A stretch of DNA of 64,000 nt from Rhizobium halophilum (GCF_021648825.1 NZ_JAKJHS010000001.1:62001-126000); one strand, 5' to 3'; positions 17,674 to 26,117 are shown, counted from the stretch's first letter. The notes: generated by a model from the sequence alone, not told the origin. A program made the numbers and translations.

Positions 17674-18299
17674 GCCACCGAAACGTTTGGCGAGGTCGCA
17701 GGTTTCGGCGAGAGCGTCTTCTGCAGGAAGGTAAGCGCGCGGTCGGCACCCTTGGGCGAGATTGTGTGACCGACAGTCGGCTGGAGTTCCAGCTCGACCT
17801 GGAAGCCGGCGGCGCTGAATTGCCGAGCGGCAATGCTTGATGCAAATGCAGGTATGGTCCGATCATCCTCACCATGCACGAGCAAAACAGGCGTCCTTTT
17901 GCTCTCGGTGGAAACCGTGACGGGGGGAAGCAACCCAGCAAATGACACGAGAGATCCCACCTGCCAGCGGCCAGAGGCGACCGCGTCCAGGGACACAATG
18001 GCCCCCTGCGAAACGCCGACAAAGGCTACCCGGTTCAACGACTTCTCGAACCCTTCCCTCATGATGATCTCGCTTACAGTGGCGTCGAAGGCCTTACGGG
18101 CGCGGCAGATCCTGTCCGGCGAGAGCGGATCGCCCTGGATGCTGAACCATTCGCGCCCGTACTGGTGGCGAAATGGCGCGTCGGGCACCACCAGCCGGGC
18201 GTCCGGTAGGGAGTCCTGATATGAGTTTGCGAGAGGCATGAGCTGCGCCGAGGAAGCGCCGATGCCGTGGAAGAAAATGATGAGAGACTTGTCGTGCAT
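17670..18299 (-). CDS. alpha/beta hydrolase, phospholipase/carboxylesterase family
   Basis: This 209-residue protein begins MHDKSLIIFFHGIGASS, with the oxyanion HG motif near the N-terminus. The nucleophile elbow GVSQGA (about residue 107), the Asp of HGEDDRTIP and the His of VGHTIS complete the triad. The layout matches YpfH-type serine hydrolases that cleave short esters or lysophospholipids. The start at 18299 is chosen over longer frames that have no protein character. Translationally coupled to the HARP-like gene; any functional link is unknown. Confidence 0.82.
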   Translation of the reverse strand: MHDKSLIIFFHGIGASSAQLMPLANSYQDSLPDARLVVPDAPFRHQYGREWFSIQGDPLSPDRICRARKAFDATVSEIIMREGFEKSLNRVAFVGVSQGAIVSLDAVASGRWQVGSLVSFAGLLPPVTVSTESKRTPVLLVHGEDDRTIPAFASSIAARQFSAAGFQVELELQPTVGHTISPKGADRALTFLQKTLSPKPATSPNVSVA

Positions 18300-18328
18300 G
18301 TTGATCCAAGGGTTAGGTGAAGATCGCT

Positions 18329-18360
18329 GAGGGCGCTCGACCCTGGCGGGGAGCGCCCTC
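18329..18360. repeat. perfect 10-base inverted repeat upstream of the esterase gene
   Basis: Arms GAGGGCGCTC and GAGCGCCCTC are separated by 12 bases. It lies 30-60 bases before the start of the minus-strand esterase gene, so it could be a 5' leader hairpin, an operator, or a relic terminator. Confidence 0.4.
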
Positions 18361-18514
18361 ACACCCCGCGCACAACCATCTACGCACGACGAGGGGGTCA
18401 GTGCGGAAGTCGCGCTTGCTTTGGGGCGGCATGATTTAGATGGTGCTGATGCACTGTGAACGCAAGATCGGCCCAAAGACCTTCTGGGGCGGCAGCTATT
18501 GTCGTGCGGAACGT

Positions 18515-18616
18515 GAATCAGACTCTCAATCTCGAGCCGCAACCCATTGAATTTAGATTCATTTCGAGTCGGAACGAATCACTTCGAATCCAATTGAGTC
18601 GCCAAACGAGTGATTC
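18515..18616. repeat. array of eight GANTC sites, five spaced exactly 10 bases apart
   Basis: GANTC, the site methylated by the cell-cycle methylase CcrM in alphaproteobacteria, occurs at 18515, 18521, 18556, 18566, 18576, 18586, 18596 and 18612. The five sites from 18556 to 18596 lie at a strict 10-base period, so they face one side of the helix. They sit between the esterase operon and the first Ku remnant, in an AT-richer stretch. Such clustering is not expected by chance and suggests methylation-sensitive regulation or a degenerate short tandem repeat. Confidence 0.6.
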
Positions 18617-18649
18617 GGAGTACAGCGTAATGGCAGGGCATCGGGCACA

Positions 18650-19210
18650 GTGGTGCCCGACAGGTCCGGCGCCGACGCCTTCGTCGCACTGCGCGAGGCG
18701 ATGAACAGGTCTAAGGTCGCTGCCATCGCTCGAACCGTTCTCTTCCGCCGGATGCGCACCGTGTTGATCCGGCCGCACGGCAAGGGGCTGATCGCGACCA
18801 CGCTGAACTTCGACTACGAGCTGCGGTCGAGTGTGAAGGCCTTCGAGGGCGTGCCCAAGATGAAGATCGAGGGCGAGATGCTCGACCTCGCCAAGCATAT
18901 CATCGGGACGAAGAAGGGCGAATTTGATCCGGCAACCTTCGACAACCGATACGAGACGGCACTTGCCGAACTCGTCAAGGCGAAGATCGATGGCAAGGCC
19001 CTGCCGAAGCGTAAGAAGATAGAGCCATCAAAACCGAACGACCTGCTCGCGGCGCTACGCGAGAGCGCGGGCATGATGAAGGCTGCAGACGAGAAGCCGA
19101 AACGGACAGCCGCCAATGCCAATGCTGGCGAGGGACGGCCACGTGCGGCGCGCGGGACGGCTGGAAAAGCTGCAGCAAAAAACCGCCCCGCAGCGCAAGG
19201 CCGGCTGAGG
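18650..19210 (+). pseudogene. Ku-family NHEJ protein, 5'-truncated remnant
   Basis: Codons from about 18674 on (AFVALREAMNRSKVAA, then LIRPHGKGLIATTL and the LDLAKHIIG region) match the C-terminal two thirds of bacterial Ku, the homodimeric end-binding protein of non-homologous end joining. The first 110-130 residues of a normal Ku are missing; stops at 18548, 18554 and 18611 close the frame upstream. Near the 3' end, six A at about 19178 throw the frame off the expected ending; with five A it would end in QRKAG followed by TGA at 19208, right before the next Ku start. It is therefore a broken copy. Confidence 0.75.
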
Positions 19211-19218
19211 AGATCGTC

Positions 19219-20027
19219 ATGGCAATCAGACCATACTGGCGCGGCTGCCTGAAGCTTTCCCTGGTGACATGCCCTGTCGCCATGACTCCGGCGACCAGCG
19301 AGAGCGAGAAGGTTCGCTTCCATACTCTGAACAAGGAGACGGGCAATCGCGTCGTGTCGCAGTACGTGGACTCCGTCACGGGCAAGCCTGTGCAGAACGA
19401 GGACGAGGCGAAGGGCTATGACCGCGGCGAGAACGACTATGTGATCTTAACGGACGACGACCTCGACGCCGTCCAGCTCGATACGGTCAAGACGATCGAC
19501 ATCGAGAAGTTCGTGCCGACAGCATCGAGTGGGTTTACCTGGAAAAGCCGCACTATCTGGCCCCCGACGATCCCGTAGGCCAGGACGCCTTTGCGGTGAT
19601 CCGCGACGCCATGAAGGCCGACGACGTCGTCGGCATCTCAAAGCTGGTGATTGGACGGCGCGAACGGGCGGTTGTTCTGGAGCCGCGCGGCGAAGGTATC
19701 GTGCTCTGGACGCTGCGCTTCGGCGATGAGGTGCGCAGAGAGGAAGCCTATTTCGAGGACATCGAGGACGCCGCCGATCCAGAACTTGTCCCCCTCGTGC
19801 AGAAGTTGATCAAGCAGAAGACCGCGCATTGGTCGCCGACAATGGTGAGCGACCCGATTCAGGAGGCCCTGCTGTCGATTATCGCGGAGAAGAAGAAGGC
19901 GCTGAAGCCTGCGAAGAAGGCCAAGGCGAAGGCCGAGGCGGCACCCACGTCCAACATCGTCGACATTATGGCTGCCCTCAAGCAGAGCCTTGCCGCCGAG
20001 CGCAAGAACGACCGGAAGGCGGGCTGA
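19219..20027 (+). pseudogene. Ku-family NHEJ protein, frameshifted
   Basis: The gene starts MAIRPYWRGCLKLSLVTCPV, a textbook Ku N-terminus, with an AGGAG site upstream. After IDIEKFVPTAS (about 19520) the Ku homology jumps to another frame (IEWVYLEKPHYLAPDDPVGQ) and continues to RKAG-stop at 20027. A small deletion, possibly one or four bases around CCGACAGC, explains it. The frame-1 product would end early at 19578. Together both frames cover a full Ku of about 270 residues. Expression as a functional protein would need frameshifting, so it is called a pseudogene, unless this is a sequencing error. Confidence 0.75.
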
Positions 20028-20407
20028 TGACATTCGGCTGCGACAACTGCAGCGGCACCAGGTGGGTGCGCGAACATCATCGGAAGACGCCATGGCGAGC
20101 CGTCGAAAGCTGCAGATGCGGTGGCGCCGGGATGCCCTGCCCCGCCTGCAACAGCAATAGGCCTGCCCTGCACCCAGAATGGCCGCAGGAGTCCAACGAT
20201 CACGGTAGGAGAAGCGAAATGAAGGATCTAGTGGACCTCGTGCTCTGCGAGCCGGCACCCTTTCTGTTCGGCGCGAATGGCCACTTCAGTGTGACGGACG
20301 GTTCGTCCGTCTGGATCGCCGTCGTGACGTGCGAAGCTATGCGCGCGACCGCCTCCCCGCCAAGCTACGCTGAGCAGCCTCGTCCACTTCGCAGACGTGT
20401 ATCTTGA
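20027..20407 (+). CDS. small cysteine-rich (zinc-ribbon-like) protein, probably run-on
   Basis: The start at 20027 makes an ATGA overlap with the end of the second Ku gene. The first 43 residues carry CDNC, a CRC pair in ESCRCGGAG, and CPAC, the spacing of a small zinc-binding protein widespread in rhizobia. After that the frame runs without stop into the reading frame of the next small gene (residue 65 on), which suggests a lost stop codon. True product may be about 50-65 residues. Function unknown. Confidence 0.5.
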   Translation: MTFGCDNCSGTRWVREHHRKTPWRAVESCRCGGAGMPCPACNSNRPALHPEWPQESNDHGRRSEMKDLVDLVLCEPAPFLFGANGHFSVTDGSSVWIAVVTCEAMRATASPPSYAEQPRPLRRRVS

Positions 20408-20540
20408 TATGGCCGAGACTGCGTTATCACGTGGAGAAGACCAAGACGGCAAGATATGGATCTTCGAGCGCCACGTCCTCTCCCTTCGCGGTGGAGCACA
20501 TTTAGCGAGCGAAAGGCCGACTGACCTCCGCCCGGTTTGA
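20219..20540 (+). pseudogene. small hypothetical gene broken by frameshift
   Basis: A frame starts MKDLVDLVLCEPAPFLFGAN (GGAGAAGC upstream) and reads well to VWIAVVTCEAMR at about 20345. Protein-like sequence then continues in another frame (LSSLVHFADVYLDMAETALS from about 20370) to a TGA at 20538. At least one frameshift lies between. The overall layout recalls DUF1488-type proteins, but this is not certain. It shares the decay seen in both Ku genes. Confidence 0.45.
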
Positions 20541-20557
20541 TGAAGGTCTATTGACCC

Positions 20558-20713
20558 TCAGAGTGGCCAACGGGACCGCTTGCCGTCACGAACGGCAACG
20601 TGGACGAGAACAGTAGTCGTCAGCAGGATACTCGAGACGAGCGCCGCGATGGAGAGAAGCCCTCCGTTCGTGATCTCCGCTCGAGCCTTGAAGCCGGCGT
20701 TCCTACCGAACAT
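20558..20713 (-). CDS. small membrane protein, rhizobial hypothetical
   Basis: This 51-residue product starts MFGRNAGFKARAEITNGGLL, followed by one transmembrane helix (SIAALVSSILLTTTVLVHVA) and a basic end. A good GGAGG site lies 7-8 bases before the ATG at 20713. Similar short proteins occur in many rhizobial accessory regions. No function known. The frame is open further upstream, but without protein character. Confidence 0.6.
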   Translation of the reverse strand: MFGRNAGFKARAEITNGGLLSIAALVSSILLTTTVLVHVAVRDGKRSRWPL

Positions 20714-20850
20714 CAGAGAGACCTCCGCATGCTGGCGTTGCGCAAGGAACGACCGATGGGTACCTGTCAGACCGGGTCCATCTCGCAGGCGGTCTTCGGA
20801 GCGGTTCTCGATGTCCGCCCCACGATCCTGAGCCGAAACGACACCCCTGA

Positions 20851-21030
20851 TCACTTTGTGGCCTCCAGGTCAGCCTCGACCTTGTCGCGGCTGTTTCCGA
20901 CCTTCTTAACCGACTTCCTCACGGCTTCCTTCGAGACGCCTTCTTTCTTTGCTTCATAGCGGACTTCGTGCTCCTGCCCGCCTGCAACCCGTGCTCTGTC
21001 CTGCGCGCGCCCACGTGTCGTAGTAGCCAT
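20851..21030 (-). CDS. DUF3606 family small protein
   Basis: This 59-residue basic protein carries the DUF3606 pattern: HEVRYEAKKEGVSKEAVRKS, then VKKVGNSRDKVEADL. An AGGAGG site precedes the ATG at 21030. DUF3606 proteins are common in rhizobia, often several per genome and near stress genes; function undetermined. It is transcribed divergently from the DUF4334 gene. Confidence 0.8.
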   Translation of the reverse strand: MATTTRGRAQDRARVAGGQEHEVRYEAKKEGVSKEAVRKSVKKVGNSRDKVEADLEATK

Positions 21031-21227
21031 CGTTGCCTCCTGTCTGGTTCGATGCGTAACGGGCACGGAATCGGTATGTTCCACCCCGCGGTGCCGCAGG
21101 CTCCGCGCCGCCAAACATGCGACAGCATAGGGAACTTAAGAAGGACGCCGTCATTCCATCGGAACGCCCGCTTGCTGGACAATCTGTATCTGGCGAGGAC
21201 CCAGTGATTGGAAATGGAGAGCCGCCC

Positions 21228-21767
21228 GTGAAGCAAACTTTGCTGCAGGCGACGTTGCAGACCGAGGTCGCCCGATGGTTTCGTTCACTTGATCCAGTGC
21301 GGCCGGAAGAAATCATAGGACTGTGGAAGGGTGTCGGGCATCCCTCAGGACATCCGCTCGACGGGGTACTGGAGAACCTGCGCTGGTTCGGGAAGCGGTT
21401 TCACACCGATCTGCGCGCGGACGCCCTTCTGTTCGAGGGAGAACCCGGCCGCCTGGTTCCGGTTGATCCCAAGTTCTTCCCGATCAGGCTCGCGAACAGA
21501 TTCGCCGCGTTCGGCCGCTCCACCCGCGCACGCAATCTGTTCTCGCACATCAGGCCGCGCGTCCGTGCCCAAGGAGCGACGGCTACTTTGCGGACACTGG
21601 CGGACGACGGCGTGATGACTGCCGCAATGGCGTACGACCGGCAGCCGATCACCGACTACTTCCGTCGCGTAAACGAGCACGAGATCGCCGGAATGATGGT
21701 CGTCGAGCACGACCCGCGCCGCTACTACTTCCGGCTGACGAGGGCCGAGGCCGGAGCCGGAGCATGA
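21228..21767 (+). CDS. GXWXG / DUF4334 domain protein
   Basis: This is a 179-residue protein if read from the GTG at 21228, which follows GGAGAG. The GLWKGVG motif (GXWXG) and HPLDGVLENLRWFGKRFH segment are the N-terminal domain; MTAAMAYDRQPITDYFRR and the closing RRYYFRLTR belong to DUF4334. A longer frame from ATG 21117 is possible but begins with low-complexity sequence. Function unknown; a lipocalin-like ligand-binding fold is suspected for the family. It overlaps the next gene by four bases. Confidence 0.75.
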   Translation: MKQTLLQATLQTEVARWFRSLDPVRPEEIIGLWKGVGHPSGHPLDGVLENLRWFGKRFHTDLRADALLFEGEPGRLVPVDPKFFPIRLANRFAAFGRSTRARNLFSHIRPRVRAQGATATLRTLADDGVMTAAMAYDRQPITDYFRRVNEHEIAGMMVVEHDPRRYYFRLTRAEAGAGA

Positions 21768-22093
21768 AGGAACCTATTCTTGAAACTCCGGACGGCCGCT
21801 ACATCATTGTCAGAGGCCGTCTGTGGAGGAAGTCGAACCCGTATCTCCCAGAACACGAGCAGAAGCGCCTCGTGTCCGAACTGATGGCCGCCCGCCGGGC
21901 GGTGAAGGAAGCAACAGGCAACCCGGAGCAGCTTCGTGCAGCGCGGAAAGCCGTAGATGCCGCGAAGGTTGCCTTGGGGGAACGTGGTCCGGTTTGGTGG
22001 AACGACGGCGCGCCGGACTTCAACCGCCATCTCGCGAAGAACACGCCATACGGAGATCGCATAAGCGCCTTATGCAGTAGTTGCCCTGAATGA
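21764..22093 (+). CDS. hypothetical protein, rhizobial accessory family
   Basis: This 109-residue protein starts MKEPILETPDGRYIIVRGRL, has a helical, charged middle and the segment GPVWWNDGAPDFNRHLAKN near the end. This pattern recurs in rhizobial genomes beside DUF4334 and DUF3606 genes. The ATGA overlap with the DUF4334 gene indicates one transcript. No function is known. Confidence 0.7.
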   Translation: MKEPILETPDGRYIIVRGRLWRKSNPYLPEHEQKRLVSELMAARRAVKEATGNPEQLRAARKAVDAAKVALGERGPVWWNDGAPDFNRHLAKNTPYGDRISALCSSCPE

Positions 22094-22434
22094 CCCCATT
22101 GGGACCATTTTTTGACAGCGCCATCGGACGCTGCGGCGAGGCGTTATAGTTGACGCAACCGGCCGGTGCTCCGGCTCCCGTCAACCAGCAAGCGGAAATG
22201 CTTGTGCGCGGAGACTGCGGTTGGCGCACAGGCAACGTGAGGCGGCCAGGAGCAGTGTCTCCTTTCAAGTAGACGTAACCACGGCCTCAATGACTAACTT
22301 GGGGCGCTAAGCGGACGTACTTCTTCCCTGCGAGTCCTTTTGCTTTCTGCGTCACCTCCCGTATCGGCGCACGCTTGGCCCCCTGTATCCCCAATGGGCG
22401 GAGCGTCTGTAGTGCCCCAAATGCACCCAGAGCT
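22094..22434. other. gene-free region separating accessory and sugar loci
   Basis: About 340 bases with no supported gene. A minus-strand frame ending near 22287 reads PIREVTQKAKGLAGKKYVRL, which is protein-like but has no start signal and may be a remnant. No clear terminator was seen after the sugar dehydrogenase gene. Confidence 0.4.
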
Positions 22435-23430
22435 CTACAACGCCAGTTCGCCTCGCAGGGACTCGAGACGCTCCATTGCAACGACACCGTCCTTGATCGT
22501 CGGTGCCTGCGTTTCATCGCCCATCAGCGCCGGGACGACGTCCGACAGCAGCGAGTGATAACCCTTGGGGTCCTCGTTGGCCGCCGCTGTGAAGTTCGGT
22601 TTCCAAATCAGCGTGTCTGCAGCGTCGTCGAGCATGGCAGCGGGATCATCCACTTTGAACGGCGGATTGCGGTTCCAGCGCACCTCGACAACGTTATCGA
22701 CCTCGATACGCTGGTGGTCGCCCATGATCTCGATACGCTCCACCGGCGCACCCCGCGACTGGGCAGTGCCCATGGCGATGGTGCCGATGGCACCGCATTC
22801 AAAGTCAAAGTTCACATGGAACAGCACTTTGCCCCTGCCCTTCTCAACCCTGCGGGCCGTCAGCTTGGAAACCGGCGACACGAGGAACGAGACGAGGTCC
22901 ATGTAGTGCACGCAATGATGCAGGAAGAAGCCGGTATAGTCGACATTGCCAGCAAAATAGCCCGGTGCGGTCATATAGTAGCCGGTCAGGCCGTAGATTT
23001 CTCCGAACCGACCGGAGCGCAAAATGTTGGCCGCGATCTTGTTCCCGGCTGAGTAGCGCTTCATGAAGCCGAGAAGTAGCGGCTTGCCGCTCTTCTCCGA
23101 GGCGGCGAGTAGTTCGCGCGCACCTGCGGCGCTTCCGGATGGCGGCTTCTCCATGAACACGGGAAGCCCCCGCTCTAGAGCACTCTTGCCGAAATGGAGA
23201 TGCTGGTCTGGGCCAACGGCCATGCCGACAGCGTCGATATCCGAACGGCGAATGAGCTCTTCCGCGTCGCTCGTCAGGCTCGACACACCGAACTGCCGTC
23301 CCGCAGATGCCAGACGTTGGCCGTCAATGTCGCAAAGCGCAGCAATCTGGACGTCGTGGCGAACCAGTTGCGGAAGCAGCATTTGGGTAGCGTGGACGCC
23401 GCAGCCAATCCAACCGATCTTGAGTGTCAT
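22435..23430 (-). CDS. Gfo/Idh/MocA family oxidoreductase
   Basis: This 331-residue NAD(P)-dependent sugar or inositol dehydrogenase-family protein has the N-terminal Rossmann motif IGWIGCGVHATQ, and MEKPPSG contains the conserved Lys of the EKP motif. The C-terminal alpha/beta domain follows. The start at 23430 is set by an ATGA overlap with the epimerase gene. It is the last gene of a sugar uptake operon and probably oxidises the epimerised sugar. Confidence 0.88.
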   Translation of the reverse strand: MTLKIGWIGCGVHATQMLLPQLVRHDVQIAALCDIDGQRLASAGRQFGVSSLTSDAEELIRRSDIDAVGMAVGPDQHLHFGKSALERGLPVFMEKPPSGSAAGARELLAASEKSGKPLLLGFMKRYSAGNKIAANILRSGRFGEIYGLTGYYMTAPGYFAGNVDYTGFFLHHCVHYMDLVSFLVSPVSKLTARRVEKGRGKVLFHVNFDFECGAIGTIAMGTAQSRGAPVERIEIMGDHQRIEVDNVVEVRWNRNPPFKVDDPAAMLDDAADTLIWKPNFTAAANEDPKGYHSLLSDVVPALMGDETQAPTIKDGVVAMERLESLRGELAL

Positions 23431-24308
23431 CGACGATATTCCGTAAGCAGGATGTGGGACTTGATGAACTGCGCGCTGGCAGCAAGACGCTCGTTCTCGT
23501 CTTCGTGTGGCGCCCGCCACTGAGCGAAGGGAACGCCGAAGCGGTCGTCGTCGCGCCGGAAGGGTTCGAGCGATATTGGGCCGCCATAGCCGATCTCATG
23601 GAGCGCCCGGAAAACATCGACCCAATCCGTTGCGCCGGTACCGGGAAAGCCGCGGTGGTTCTCATTGGCCTGGAAGTGTACGACGCGATTTCCGCCCAGA
23701 CGGATCGCTTCGGCAATGGAGGCTTCTTCCATGTGCATGTGGAACGTGTCGAGCATGAGCTGAACGGCTGGGTGATCCACCGCATCGAGCAGCTCGATCG
23801 CCTGCTGTGTCGTGCAGAGCACGTCGCTCTCGAAGCGGTTGAGCGGCTCGACCGCCAGTACCACGCCGAGACTGGCCGCATGATCTCCCGCTTCCTTCAG
23901 ACCGGCGACGCAGCGGGCTTTTCGTGAATGCCGCTCTTGCTCAGTGACGGGCTGCGGCGGCCGTCCGGCAAAGACAAGAGGGTTACCGGTGAGCGGACCG
24001 CCGACGACCGTAGCGCCGAGAGCCGCAGCACAATCAGTTGCATATTTGAGGTAATTAATTCCGGCACGATGGGCGGCCGGATCATCAGCCGCGAGGTTTC
24101 GCTGCAGGTTAACGCGAGCGGCGAGTACAACGCCGAGCTCGGCGGCCTCAAGCGCATGGCGGGCCTCCTTCAGATCAAGCTCGCCCGGCTCCGGCACGAG
24201 TAGCTCGACGAAATCGTACCCGAGGCTGCGCATCTCTGAAAAGAGCGGGAAATGCTCTGCCGTGAACGGCCGCGCATATTGCATGGAGATCAACCCGACA
24301 GGGTTCAT
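23427..24308 (-). CDS. TIM-barrel sugar epimerase/isomerase (D-tagatose 3-epimerase-like)
   Basis: This 293-residue xylose-isomerase-like TIM barrel has VEPLNRFESD, LMLDTFHMHMEE and SLEPFRRDDD, matching the metal ligands and active-site glutamates of D-tagatose/D-psicose 3-epimerases. It would interconvert ketoses or related sugars in the cytosol, feeding the adjacent dehydrogenase. Exact sugar unknown. Confidence 0.85.
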   Translation of the reverse strand: MNPVGLISMQYARPFTAEHFPLFSEMRSLGYDFVELLVPEPGELDLKEARHALEAAELGVVLAARVNLQRNLAADDPAAHRAGINYLKYATDCAAALGATVVGGPLTGNPLVFAGRPPQPVTEQERHSRKARCVAGLKEAGDHAASLGVVLAVEPLNRFESDVLCTTQQAIELLDAVDHPAVQLMLDTFHMHMEEASIAEAIRLGGNRVVHFQANENHRGFPGTGATDWVDVFRALHEIGYGGPISLEPFRRDDDRFGVPFAQWRAPHEDENERLAASAQFIKSHILLTEYRR

Positions 24309-24330
24309 TGTCTTTCCTCTTTCATTTGAT

Positions 24331-25164
24331 TCAGCCCTTCACCGCACCTTGTGTCATTCCACCGATAAGGCGACGCTGGACGAGAAGGAAAAGGATAGTA
24401 GCCGGCATGGCGCCGACGACGGCGCCCGCTGCAAGCAGGCCCCATTCGATCTGGTATTCGCCGATGAGGGTCTGGATTGCGACCGTGACCGGTCGGACGT
24501 TCCGTCCGCCAAGCGTCAGCGCATAGAGATATTCATTCCAGGCGGTGATGAAGATGTAAATGCCCGTCGAGATGATGCCCGGCAACATAAGCGGCAGAAC
24601 GATCCGCCTGAGCGCCGTCAGCCGCGAGCAGCCGTCGATCATCGCGGCCTCGTCGAGGCTCTTTGGAATAGCGCCGACATAGCTCGTGAGCATCCAGACC
24701 GCGAAGGGAATGGCAACCGTCGCATTGGCAAGGATTAGACCGAAATGGGTGTCGAGTAGGCCCACCTTCCGCATAAGGACAAAGAGTGGCAGGATCAGCA
24801 GCACGATCGGGAACATATTGATCAGCAGAAACTGCAACATGAGGAGCTTTCGGCCGCCAAAGCGGAAGCGCGAAAAGGCGTAGGCGGCCGTCACAGCCAC
24901 AGCGAGCCCAAGTGCCATAGTACCGCAAGCAATGATCAGGCTATCGAGCATGTTGTCGAGGAAGGAAGTCTGCTGCAGCAGACGCACGTAGTTGTCGAGA
25001 CTCCACCCTGCGGGGGAGATTGAAACGCCTGTTGCATTCAGCGCCTTTGTCGGCGTCAGCGACGTCAGAACCATCCAGGCAAATGGCGCCATCGCAAAAA
25101 GCACGATAATCAACACCGGCAGATCAGTTGTGATGATCCGGCGGAAGGTGGAGGGCTTGTTCAT
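24331..25164 (-). CDS. carbohydrate ABC transporter permease (MalG-type, CUT1)
   Basis: This 277-residue inner-membrane protein has six hydrophobic helices and the EAA loop KSLDEAAMIDGCSRLTAL. N-terminus MNKPSTFRRI at 25164 overlaps the partner permease stop by four bases. The frame stays open far upstream, but that region belongs to the other permease. It forms the channel with the MalF-type subunit for sugar uptake. Confidence 0.93.
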   Translation of the reverse strand: MNKPSTFRRIITTDLPVLIIVLFAMAPFAWMVLTSLTPTKALNATGVSISPAGWSLDNYVRLLQQTSFLDNMLDSLIIACGTMALGLAVAVTAAYAFSRFRFGGRKLLMLQFLLINMFPIVLLILPLFVLMRKVGLLDTHFGLILANATVAIPFAVWMLTSYVGAIPKSLDEAAMIDGCSRLTALRRIVLPLMLPGIISTGIYIFITAWNEYLYALTLGGRNVRPVTVAIQTLIGEYQIEWGLLAAGAVVGAMPATILFLLVQRRLIGGMTQGAVKG

Positions 25165-26108
25165 CGTTCCACCTCGCGCATTGTACGGGCCAGATAAAGG
25201 GCAACTACAGCACCAAGGAGGATGGTAAAGGTGACCGCGATCGTCGTGCCATAGCCGAAGTCGAGGTTCTGGCGGGCACGCACAAAAGCATAGAGCGGCA
25301 GCGTATGGGTGGCATAACCCGGCCCGCCGCCCGTCATCACGAATATCACGTCCATGGAATTGGCGACCCAGATGACCCGAAGCAGACCGGCCGTCGCCAG
25401 AACCGGAGCAATACCCGGCAAAGTGATGTGCACGAACTGCCGCCAGGTCGAAGCGCCGTCGATGGAAGCTGCCTCGTAGTGGCTCTTCGGAATCCCCTGC
25501 AGCCCCGCAAGGATCATGACCGCGAAGAAGGGGAAGCCTTGCCAGGTCAGTGTCGCGATGATCGCGTAGAGAGCCAGGTCTGGATCGGCAAGCCATGGCA
25601 CGGCAGACTGCACGACCGAGAGATAGATCAGAATGTCGTTCAAGATGCCCGTATTCGGGTCATAGATCCAGCGCCACATCAGCGCGATCACCACACTCGG
25701 CAGCGCCCAGGGTATGATGATGAGCCCGCGCGCCAGGCCGCGCCACGGAAACTCCCGGTTCAGCAACAACGCGGTCACGAGGCCGAGGCCCATCTGCAAC
25801 GGCACTGTCAGGCCGATCCAGATGGCAGTATTGCCAAGCGCGGTCCAAAACACAGGGTCGGCAAAGAGCTTCACATAGTTACCAAACCCGACGAAGCGGC
25901 TGGCATTGGGCCTCCAGAGGATGAGATCATAGAAGCTGGTGGCAAGCGCCTGCACCATCGGAAAGAAGACGATGAACACCGTGACGAGAACGGCAGGCGC
26001 CAGCAGCATGTAGGGCATCAGCCGGACGCGCCAGGGCGTGGCGATGGTCACATCGGTCGATGGTGAGGCGGTCGTCGCGGTCATTCGGTCGTTCCCGGCC
26101 GTTGTCAT
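25161..26108 (-). CDS. carbohydrate ABC transporter permease (MalF-type, CUT1)
   Basis: This 315-residue membrane protein has the EAA loop KSHYEAASIDGASTWRQF and typical CUT1 permease helices. The ATG at 26108 is used; a TTG one codon upstream or ATG at 26084 are alternatives. It partners the MalG-type permease, the family-1 binding protein, and probably the divergently encoded MalK-like ATPase at 29178. Confidence 0.92.
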   Translation of the reverse strand: MTTAGNDRMTATTASPSTDVTIATPWRVRLMPYMLLAPAVLVTVFIVFFPMVQALATSFYDLILWRPNASRFVGFGNYVKLFADPVFWTALGNTAIWIGLTVPLQMGLGLVTALLLNREFPWRGLARGLIIIPWALPSVVIALMWRWIYDPNTGILNDILIYLSVVQSAVPWLADPDLALYAIIATLTWQGFPFFAVMILAGLQGIPKSHYEAASIDGASTWRQFVHITLPGIAPVLATAGLLRVIWVANSMDVIFVMTGGGPGYATHTLPLYAFVRARQNLDFGYGTTIAVTFTILLGAVVALYLARTMREVER

Positions 26109-26117
26109 CAAAGAATC

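Noticed and set aside
18556-18600. Possible short CRISPR or tandem repeat array
   Set aside because: The unit is only 10 bases and just its GANTC half is shared; there are no 25-40 base repeats, spacers or cas genes. Kept as a GANTC array instead.
19515-19530. Programmed frameshift in the second Ku gene
   Set aside because: No slippery heptamer or downstream stem-loop was seen at the shift point, and the neighbouring Ku copy is also damaged, so simple mutation is more likely.
22287-22517. Minus-strand frame ending REVTQKAKGLAGKKYVRL
   Set aside because: The end looks protein-like, but the start overlaps the dehydrogenase gene, there is no ribosome site, and no family was recognised.
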